From: a candidate division SR1 bacterium
GTDB lineage: Bacteria > Patescibacteriota > Gracilibacteria > Absconditabacterales > Absconditicoccaceae
Assembly: GCA_025997135.1 (NCBI GenBank)
Contig: BNUE01000046.1
Span: 1-6,382 of the forward strand
Reading direction: 5' to 3'
DNA length: 6,382 nt
The translations under genes and the position numbers were made by a program. Positions 1-6,382 of this stretch are shown in pieces. The notes beneath the pieces were generated by a model, which made no database searches, was not told the origin of the DNA, and saw only the letters and a program-made list of their open reading frames with translations. Numbering within the stretch: the first letter of the stretch is position 1; every line of letters starts with the position of its first letter.

Positions 1-2
1 AT

Positions 3-2030
3 CGTAGTGCTTCTATTCATATGAATCCAAAAATTACAGATAATACCGTCCTTCAGTTCAATTTCTTAACCTTTAGAAAACATCAAAATCTAAGAGTTGG
101 GATCTCTACACATATCAATTCTCGATCAGATTCAGACATTTTTCATCATTGTATCGGAGCAGAAGGATCGATGTCAGACAATGCTAGTTTATCTAATTCT
201 TCATCAAATGTAGAGATTATTGATTGAGTTGAATATTCTTGTTTCAGCATAAATATTCAGCCACCAACACCAGACAATCCAGACGATCCTGATACACAAA
301 TAACAACCATTTCAAATTTCGATGATCACTCATGAAATGGAGATGTATGTAAATCTTACCTTCAGTCCTTAGAATGCTCTCGAAGAACTGATAGATGTTT
401 ATCTCAGTGTAGACCAGCTGATTATACAGTGAATGTAAATGAGATGATAATAGGAAAAATATACGAAAACGCAGACACAACTTTAAATACACTATTCTGA
501 GATTATACATTAGATGACTTATTCTGACAGAGGATTCCACCTTCAGCTCTGACTCCTATCCTAAATCATAAAATGCTATCAGAAGCTGAGATGAAAGAAT
601 GGATACAGAAACTCACTGACTATATTCAGGATGATAAATATATTATAGATTCAGTTGATGGTTTGAAAAATACTGATGCTTTTATTACAGCTTATCATCT
701 GCCTCCTACTTCATCTACCAGTACAAAACCTACTTGGGAACTAAAAAATTACGCCAATAATAATATATTATGACTGACCACATCCCTTTCTAACTGATCT
801 TATCTGGCTGGAGCTTGGTATGCAGACAAAATTGAGTATTTCTTTCTGAACAGTAATTATGATACGTTTAAACATATTGTTAGCACTGTTATTCATGAGA
901 ATGGACATGTCAGAGATGCCAGTGAAAAGAAAAATTTCATTTCAGCCACCTCGCCTTTTCGCTCTATCTGTTGGAATTCTTCCATAGGGCAGAATAGCAC
1001 TTGTAGTGATACAAATTATGTTAGCGATTATTCAGATACATCACGAGCAGAAGACTTTGCAGAGACTTTCTCTTGGCTTCTGTTAAAAAACAATCACATG
1101 CACTACCGAAATAAACTTGATCCAAATAGTGCTAAATTTCAGCAAAAAATAGCAACTTTCCCAGCCTGGGCACGGCCGGAAGATGAAGACCCAGAAGACC
1201 CTGATACAGACCTACCAGACACGACCAAACCAACCATTACTTTGCTGTGAGCCAACCCTCAGATTATCCAGTTATGATCAGGGTATATAGAGCTAGGAGC
1301 GACGGCAAATGATAATAAGGACTGAAATATTACTGCCAAGATTATCATCCATTCTGGGGCAGTAAATCTAGCTCAGACAGGTGAATATCAAGTAATTTAT
1401 ACAGTCGCAGACACGGCTGGCAATACAGGTGAAGCGATCAGAGCTGTAAAAATACAAGAAACTATCATCCCAGACCCAGATGATCCTGAAGATCCAGATC
1501 CAGAGCCAGAAATGTGTGATAGGCAAATTACTTGTATTGGATTGCCCACATCAGGAGAGCGAAACACAGTGCCATCTTATACTGGACAGATTTCATGTGA
1601 TATTACTTGACCTCGGACACAAACAGGTATTTATAGCACAGCAGCAGTGACGAATGGATGTCATTTTAAATGTGCAAATCAAAATGATACTCGAAATGGT
1701 AGTGCATGTGTATCTAACTGAACACCTGATCCAAATAGTACAGGGTTTAACTTTATAGTTGATGGACAATCTCGAAAAGAAATAAAAAAATGCTGACGAT
1801 TTCCTCTCGAATTAAAACCTGAAAACATCGTTGCAGATGCACATTTCCGTGTACAGTATTGGTATCCATGAAATAGTATCTCAAATGTTATTTGGAACTG
1901 GAAAACATGAAAATATCGAAATCTCATACCTTACTCTACAAATACAAATGGAATCATTATAGCTCGATACGAAGACAAAGCAGGGAATAAGCTGACTGAT
2001 GCCAAAACTTTAACTATTAAATGTGAGTAA
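3..2030 (+). CDS. Secreted/surface zinc metallopeptidase-like protein with Ig-like domain (5' partial)
   Basis: The frame is open to the left edge, so the true start lies outside the window; 675 codons are visible, ending in TAA. Fourteen in-frame TGA codons are read as Gly. Residues are counted from base 3. H298-E-N-G-H302 is an HEXXH zinc site. E350 in the segment AEDFAETF is the likely third ligand, giving a gluzincin-like layout that recalls the HEFGH...EFFAEAF pattern of anthrax lethal factor. Residues 407-485 match the bacterial surface Ig-like fold (DUF5011-like: LGA.A.DN.DGNIT, then VADTAGN). Pro/Asp/Glu linkers lie at 87-99, 392-405 and 490-503. From C505 onward the protein is Cys-rich (GCHFKCA, then C569) and may end in a second beta-sandwich (YEDKAGN near the C terminus). 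Cysteines and linkers suggest an extracytoplasmic protein acting on proteins or peptides, but the signal peptide is not visible and the substrate is unknown. Whether it is catalytically active is inferred from the motif only. Confidence 0.82.
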
Positions 2031-2122
2031 AAAAAATTTCAAGCGAATTACGCCAAACAGCACTGCTTTTCTCTTGAAATTATTATCAAAATCCCTACAC
2101 TCATAGCACCTATTTAATTTAG
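2031..2122. other. Intergenic gap with weak 9-bp inverted repeat
   Basis: This is an AT-rich spacer between two genes on the same strand. Arms at 2035-2043 (AATTTCAAG) and 2073-2081 (CTTGAAATT) are perfectly complementary around a 29-nt interval. No T-run follows the second arm, so a terminator for the upstream gene is only a weak possibility. I see no convincing -35/-10 pair and no Shine-Dalgarno sequence before clpC. Confidence 0.3.
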
Positions 2123-4741
2123 ATGCTATCGACAATGCAAAAACCAACTAAATTATTCTCAAAAGACGCATTATTTAGCCTAGAAAACGCCAAATTAATA
2201 TCTGGCGGAATTATAAAATCTGAAGACATATTTCGATGAACCTACTGATTTATCAGACAGCACGAACTATTTGATACTTTTTCTGCTATTATCGGCATCA
2301 AAAAAGCCAAAAAATTCGATAATTTTTATCAAACTAATTTTAGCCAAAAATTATCAAATCATCACGAGCTATCACAGTCATGAAGCATAGATATCGAGCA
2401 CATCACAAATGAAAAACTTTTATCTTTCAGGAAAGAGCTAAACGTGAGGCAAGTCGACTTTTTTTTCCTATTTTTTGCATCTTTTATGAGTTTGTCTAGC
2501 CAAAATTTTATATTTTCATTACTCAGACAGGATTGAATATCTAGAAAAACACTAATTCAAAACTGCAAAAAAGTTCTTCTAAATCCTCTCACTCATCAGC
2601 AGTGAACTTTTGCTTTTTTTCAACTTTTAAATACAATTTTAGCGAAAATCCCTTTAGATATTAACCAAATTACAGATATGTACTTTCATATTGACGATAA
2701 TCTCGATAATTTAGAACATCTTTTAGACAGCGTAGAAAGCGATATTTGACTAGAAGATGAAGACGACAAAAAATCAGATCAAAAGCAGAATAACGCTTCT
2801 TCGACGACTTCTACAATTGACAAAAAGAAAAAAGAAGAAAAAAAGCTGACCATCGAATACTTCGGTACTGACCTGACCAAAGAAGCCAAAGATGGATTTA
2901 TCGACCCGATCATAGGCAGAGAAAAAGAGATCAATCAAATGATTTATACGCTTTTGAGGAAAACCAAAAATAATCCACTTCTTATCGGTGAACCATGAGT
3001 CTGAAAAACAGCACTAGTAGAATGACTTGCACAAAAAATAAAAGAATGAGACATCCCCGCTAAACTCAAAGGAAAAAGGGTTTTTCTGCTCGATATGTGA
3101 ACGATCGTCGCTGGTACAAAATACCGCTGAGAATTTGAAAGCAGAATGAAAGCAATACTAGAAGAAGCCGTAGATCCGACCAATAATATCATACTTTTTA
3201 TTGATGAACTTCACACCATCATCTGAGCAGGATGACAAGAACATAACGACGCAGCCCAAATGCTCAAACCTCTCCTTTCTAGAGGTAAGATAAAGCTAAT
3301 CGGAGCGACAACTTTTGACGAATATCAAAAAGTCATAGAAAAAGATGCAGCTCTCAAGAGACGTTTTCAGGAAGTAGTCGTAAACGAGCCAGATGATGAA
3401 ACCACTCAGCACATTTTACAATGACTGAAAAAAACTTATGAAGATTTTCATGGTGTAAATATACTAGATGAAGCCATTGATGCTTCAATTCAACTATCAA
3501 AAAGATACATCCTAAACAAGCATTTGCCAGACAAAGCACTTGACATCCTAGATGAAGCCTGTGCTAGAGAATCTACAATGCAAGAAAAATTAGACAATGA
3601 CGATACCTACCAACAGACAGAATCAAAAATCGAAAAAATCCAGAAACAAATTGAAAAAGCAATTGAAAATCAGGATTATTTCGCCGCAGCAGAACTCAAA
3701 GAACAAGAAGAAGAGCTTAAAAAACAGCTTACCACCATCAGAAGCTCCAAAAACATCCCTGCTCACCTCAGAAGTGAAATAGATGCAAAAGATATTGGTA
3801 ATGTTTTGGCCGAAAAGACCTGAATCCCTGTAAATATCGTCAATGAAGACGAGATAACTAAGCTCAAAAGACTAGATACAGTTTTGAAAGAGAATCTGGT
3901 CTGACAGGATGAGGCCATCGAATCAGTTGTCAAAACTCTCATCAGATCTAGACTTTCTATGATTGCCAAGAAAAAGCCAATCGGAAGTTTTCTGTTTCTC
4001 TGACCATCAGGAGTTGGTAAAACATACCTAGCAAAACTCATCGCAAAGGATTATTTCTGAGATGAAAATGCTATGATCAGATTAGATATGTCAGAATTTA
4101 TGGAGAAAGCATCTGTATCCAAACTTATAGGTTCTCCTGCTGGATATATCTGATATGACGAATGATGATGACTGACAGAAGCCGTCAGGAGAAAACCATA
4201 TAGTGTAGTACTTTTCGATGAAATTGAAAAAGCCTCTCCAGAAGTGCTAAATATCCTGCTCCAGATACTAGATGAATGAATTTTAAAAGACAATAAATGA
4301 AGATTAGTTGATTTCAAATCTACCATTATCGTAATGACCAGCAATATCTGAAGCGATGAATTTTCCAAAAAACAAGTAAATATTGGCTTTTCAACAGGAG
4401 AAAAAGCTGACTTTGAGATGAAAGGTTTTGATAAAATCAAAGAAAGGATTTTAGACCAACTAAAAAGCCAGTTATTACCAGAACTTTTAAATAGAATGGA
4501 CTACAAAATTATTTTCAAGCCACTAGATAAGCCAGCTCTTACGAATATTTTTAATATTCAGCTCACAAAATTCCTAGATATGCGAAAAGAAAATACCGCT
4601 GTAAAATTACCAAAATTTACAAAAAAACAAGTTGCAGATATTATAGACAAAATCTATGATCCTCAGTACGGAGCCAGACCTATCGAGAGATATATCCAGC
4701 ACGACATTGAATGAGAGATGATCAAGGGATTACTATCCTAA
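2123..4741 (+). CDS. clpC: ClpC-type AAA+ protein unfoldase
   Basis: This ATP-driven unfoldase would feed substrates to the ClpP protease in the cytoplasm. It has 872 residues, with 27 in-frame TGA codons read as Gly. D1 starts near G265-R266, with Walker A GEPGVGKT 289-296, pore-loop Tyr334 (KYRGEFE), Walker B IILFIDE 356-362 and Arg fingers R413/R414. A UVR-like coil centred on [12 protein letters not shown] (from 517) marks ClpC rather than ClpB. D2 starts near G594, with Walker A GPSGVGKT 627-634, pore loop GYIGYDEGGG 674-683, Walker B ending D699-E700, IGF 754-756 at the place of the ClpP-docking loop, Arg finger R791 and sensor 2 R852. The N-domain (1-205) is hard to match to Clp_N and is followed by a charged linker (210-241). 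The protein stops 20 residues after sensor 2, shorter than usual. A UAG directly precedes ATG 2123; a second in-frame ATG at 2135 is an equally possible start. There is no clear ribosome binding site. Confidence 0.95.
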
Positions 4742-4747
4742 AAAACA

Positions 4748-4786
4748 AGAAAAAGCTGACTCATTCCTCCTGTGTCAGCTTTTTCT
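4748..4786. terminator. Bidirectional hairpin terminator between convergent genes
   Basis: Two perfect 13-bp arms (AGAAAAAGCTGAC and GTCAGCTTTTTCT) enclose a 13-nt centre. The arms carry their own A and T tracts, so RNA from either strand would form a hairpin ending in U-rich sequence. It begins 6 nt after the clpC stop and lies 87 nt beyond the stop of the minus-strand gene at 4874, so it can serve both. Inside the centre, a T/T mismatch followed by CA/TG pairs could leave a 7-nt loop, TTCCTCC. Confidence 0.85.
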
Positions 4787-4883
4787 ATCCTTTATTATAC
4801 TCAAAATTTTCAAAAAGTCAATAGCAATATTTGGCTTATTTACTATCATTACAATTTTAGCTGCCAAAAGTTTTTATAATTCA
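4787..4883. repeat. 97-bp inverted repeat, left arm
   Basis: The reverse complement of this segment recurs at 6247-6343 with two mismatches (4809 against 6321, and 4854 against 6276). It lies between the terminator and the stop of the minus-strand gene at 4874. This is likely the original copy, because it sits in a sensible gene context. Confidence 0.93.
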
Positions 4884-5170
4884 GCTTTCTGTCCCTTTTT
4901 TCCCATTCTCAGAAAATTTTCATCCAATTTTTCATCATCTTCATATTCTGAATAATCAATATCTGACTCAATATCAGTCAAAATTTCTTCTGCAAAATCA
5001 TCAATTTCATCCTCATCTTGTACATTCTCCTTTGCATCTAACACATTCATAAGATCATTTGTTCGACTAGCAGAAAATGTAATCTTAGGTTGCCAATCCT
5101 TTAACGCCTCAACTCACATCTGAAAAAAAATTAAAAATAAAAGTACCTGAATTATACTTATTTCTCACAT
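4874..5170 (-). CDS. Small membrane-anchored acidic protein, function unknown
   Basis: A 98-residue frame that I do not recognise. It begins MGEISIIQVLLFLIFF: an uncharged hydrophobic stretch over about residues 4-17 that looks like a short membrane anchor. A mixed region with KDWQPKITF follows, then a strongly acidic stretch (about residues 35-68, rich in Asp/Glu), and a short basic end (MGKKGQK). Two in-frame TGA codons are read as Gly, each directly after an ATG; under the standard code this gene is invisible. The start is the ATG at 5170-5168. The downstream ATG at 5119-5117 would drop the hydrophobic segment. It lies 39 nt after the rnhA stop, in the same frame and probably on the same transcript, and is last before the terminator. 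The coherent composition and tight placement argue that it is real; no function can be inferred. Confidence 0.7.
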
Positions 5171-5209
5171 TTGCGTCAAATTTAATAGAGATTTCACCCT
5201 TGACTTTAT

Positions 5210-5821
5210 CTATTTTCTACCAAAATCAGCTGGAATCTCACCCCATTCATTCGTTTTTCGTTTAACCACAATAGGCAAAGAAATCTGATTTTTCAATCGC
5301 TCCTCTGCTTCATCAACAGTCTTCCAAATAGATAAAAACGGTTGTTCTGCTCTCAGTAAACTCTTGCATTTCCCCTCATTTATCCAGCTCATAGCAATTT
5401 TTGAATCACTATAAATTCATTTACATCACTTTATTTTCATCCCCTCGACAATTGCCAGAAATTCACCGATATTATTTGTCCCCATCTCAAATTGATAATG
5501 GAAAAGCTCCTTTCAAGATCTAACCTCTACTCCTCTATATTCTAGTTTTCAGGGATTTCAGCTACATGCTGCATCCACAGCGATAAAAGACGTATCAAAT
5601 GGCACATCTATACTTGGATTATTCAAATATTTCTTCCAGATAGATCCAGTCCCCTGCCCATAATATTGTTCTCGCGAAGAATTGAAAGCTTCCAAAGCAT
5701 CTTTTTCAGACGAAAATGATTTAAATTTTGCATCGACAAAACCAGATACGAGAGGTTTCACTGCATCTCGTGAGGTAAAAATTCAGTTTTCTTTCCCTTT
5801 TCGGATTACATATCGTTTCAT
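5210..5821 (-). CDS. rnhA: Ribonuclease HI with N-terminal hybrid-binding domain
   Basis: This enzyme cleaves the RNA strand of RNA:DNA hybrids in the cytoplasm, removing R-loops and primers. It has 203 residues, with six in-frame TGA codons read as Gly. Residues 3-45 (YVIRKGKENGIFTS, then VSGF.DAKFKSF) form the viroplasmin-like hybrid-binding domain. The catalytic domain shows all four expected carboxylates: D83 (VDAACSGNPG), E120 (TNNIGEFLAIVEG), D139 (IYSDSK) and D199. It closes with WGEIPADFGRK, an ending I associate with Bacteroidetes/Chlorobi-type RNase HI. Transfer from such a lineage, or shared ancestry of this subfamily, is possible. The ATG lies 3 nt after the stop of the upstream reductase, implying co-transcription. 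There is no clear Shine-Dalgarno sequence. Part of the gene (5414-5495) is duplicated in inverted form at 6171-6252. Confidence 0.95.
5414..5495. repeat. 82-bp inverted repeat, original copy inside rnhA
   Basis: This stretch codes, on the minus strand, for the RNase HI segment around catalytic E120. Its exact reverse complement occurs at 6171-6252 with no mismatch. It is the original copy because here it lies inside an intact, conserved coding region. Confidence 0.95.
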
Positions 5822-5824
5822 ATT

Positions 5825-6178
5825 TTATTCATTCCATTTAGGAGAGATAAGAGGTGGAGTGACATAACGATGACTTTTTGGCAAAGTATCTATCATTTTC
5901 AGATCCTCTACATCCAAAACAATTTTCTGAGCATTGAAATTCTCTTGTATTCTCTCTCTAGCACTAGCTTTTGGAATAACTACACACCTTTGCTGCAACA
6001 GTCGAGCAATACATATCTGAGCTATACTGGCTGAATGTTTATCAGCAATTTTCTGCAAAGTTTCATTTGATAGTAAATGTCAATGACCCAGTGGAGAATA
6101 AGCCGTGATCAACATACCAGTTTTCCTCGCAAAATCCAGCATTTTAGTCTGATCCAGAGTCGGATGATATTCAATTTG
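5825..6178 (-). CDS. Aldo/keto reductase, C-terminal part (5' end lost at a junction)
   Basis: This would be an NAD(P)H-dependent carbonyl reductase of the AKR superfamily. The 117 visible residues begin QIEYHPTLDQ and contain the AKR hallmarks AYSPLGHG and VVIPKASARERIQEN, the latter part of the cofactor-binding C-terminal half. The QKIADKHSASIAQICIARLL helix between them fits the family. One in-frame TGA is read as Gly. Family members are usually about 270-320 residues, so roughly the first 150, including the catalytic Tyr, are missing. The loss coincides with the point near 6171-6178 where the sequence switches to an inverted copy of rnhA, so the gene is cut by that junction and need not be a true pseudogene. 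The frame runs on through the junction to a TAA just beyond 6250, but that extension is foreign sequence. The gene precedes rnhA by 3 nt. Substrate is unknown. Confidence 0.85.
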
Positions 6179-6252
6179 AGATGGGGACAAATAATATCGG
6201 TGAATTTCTGGCAATTGTCGAGGGGATGAAAATAAAGTGATGTAAATGAATT
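6171..6252. repeat. 82-bp inverted repeat, displaced copy of rnhA segment
   Basis: Exact reverse complement of 5414-5495. On its left it abuts the truncated reductase. On its right it overlaps the 97-bp repeat arm (6247-6343) by the six bases AATTCA (minus-strand reading), a sequence present at both source sites (4878-4883 and 5414-5419). Relative to the original order, 4884-5413 is missing between the two copied pieces. Confidence 0.95.
6172..6250 (+). pseudogene. rnhA: Fragment of rnhA in inverted position
   Basis: Read on the plus strand, this encodes about 26 residues identical to RNase HI residues 110-135 (QFEMGTNNIGEFLAIVEG and on), two of them from TGA. The frame then leaves rnhA and stops soon after, in the copied 97-bp repeat. 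It has no start, no other catalytic residues and no partner domain, so it cannot make an enzyme. It is a by-product of the inverted duplication. Confidence 0.9.
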
Positions 6253-6343
6253 ATAAAAACTTTTGGCAGCTAAAAATGTAATGATAGTAAATAAGCCAAA
6301 TATTGCTATTGACTTTTTGAGAATTTTGAGTATAATAAAGGAT
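6247..6343. repeat. 97-bp inverted repeat, right arm
   Basis: Reverse complement of 4787-4883 with two mismatches in AT-rich runs (6276 and 6321). No gene of its own is supported here; hydrophobic open frames across it follow from the copied noncoding sequence. Confidence 0.93.
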
Positions 6344-6382
6344 AGAAAAAGCTGACTCATTCCTCCTGTGTCAGCTTTTTCT
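6344..6382. repeat. Second copy of the terminator hairpin, at the window edge
   Basis: All 39 bases are identical to 4748-4786 in the same orientation, although the flanking 97 bp is inverted. The 13-bp arms match in either direction, but the 13-nt centre reads TCATTCCTCCTGT in both copies, so it is flipped relative to its flank. The window ends at the last base of the second arm. The hairpin could still act as a terminator, but its context is part of the suspect duplicated block. Confidence 0.85.

Noticed and set aside
21..227. A separate 68-residue gene starting at ATG 21
   Set aside because: The frame is open upstream to the window edge and continues through a UGA-Gly to 2030; it is an internal part of the large surface protein.
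4051..4440. Minus-strand 129-residue open frame inside clpC, and similar antisense frames elsewhere
   Set aside because: They are antisense to strongly conserved coding sequence and show no recognisable motif of their own.
2237..4714. clpC as a pseudogene broken by about 27 stop codons
   Set aside because: All interruptions are UGA, many at invariant glycines, with no frameshift and no UAA/UAG before 4739; it is intact under code 25.
5119..5170. A frameshift at the run of eight T (minus strand) in the small acidic gene
   Set aside because: Careful codon counting shows ATG 5170 and ATG 5119 are in the same frame, so no shift is needed.
6171..6250. The reductase frame continuing upstream as RQLPEIHRYYLSPS before QIEYHP
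   Set aside because: It looks faintly reductase-like, but the DNA is an exact inverted copy of the rnhA active-site region, so the resemblance is chance.
6109..6360. Hydrophobic minus-strand frame starting MSQLFLSF with AGGAGG just before its ATG
   Set aside because: It starts inside the terminator hairpin, crosses both chimeric joints, and the AGGAGG is only one base from the ATG; the intact left locus has no such start because the hairpin centre is in the other orientation.
4748..6382. A mobile element bounded by long inverted repeats
   Set aside because: There is no transposase, recombinase or target-site duplication. The right arm is a composite of two separate source segments and truncates the reductase, which fits a chimera better.
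6344..6382. A hairpin telomere of a linear replicon
   Set aside because: The identical hairpin at 4748-4786 is internal, directly after clpC, where an ordinary terminator is expected.

Overview
The window reads as a piece of a low-GC Candidatus Absconditabacteria (SR1) or Gracilibacteria (BD1-5) genome, because UGA must be read as glycine (genetic code 25). Under the standard code every gene breaks into fragments. With UGA=Gly the fragments join into five long frames that carry textbook motifs: UGA supplies glycines of both ClpC Walker A loops and of the RNase HI active-site strand. I count 50 in-frame UGA codons. All genes end in UAA or UAG, and none needs UGA as a stop.

Layout. (1) 3-2030, plus: the 3' part of a large secreted or surface protein with an HEXXH zinc-peptidase site, a bacterial Ig-like domain and a Cys-rich C-terminal region, joined by Pro/Asp/Glu linkers. 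(2) 2123-4741, plus: a complete ClpC-type AAA+ unfoldase with two ATPase modules, a UVR-type coiled coil and a probable ClpP-docking loop; its N-domain is very divergent. (3) 4748-4786: a strong hairpin terminator between convergent genes. (4) 4874-6178, minus: a tight cluster, in transcription order a 5'-truncated aldo/keto reductase, RNase HI with a hybrid-binding domain (rnhA), and a 98-residue membrane-anchored acidic protein. (5) 6171-6382: not new sequence. It is an inverted, internally deleted copy of 4748-4883 joined to 5414-5495, ending in a second copy of the hairpin. It cuts off the 5' end of the reductase.

The last block has the form 'inverted copy with an intervening deletion and microhomology at the joints'. 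That is the classic form of a multiple-displacement-amplification or assembly chimera, although two mismatches leave a real rearrangement possible. Gene order and content to the right of about 6171 should not be trusted.

The genes do not form one obvious pathway. ClpC is protein quality control, RNase HI removes RNA:DNA hybrids, the reductase is redox metabolism, and the first protein probably acts outside the cell. I found no tRNA, rRNA, CRISPR array or transposase. The least explained points are the small acidic membrane protein, the unusual ClpC N-domain, and a short word (AAAAAGCTGAC) that makes up the terminator arms and also recurs inside clpC.
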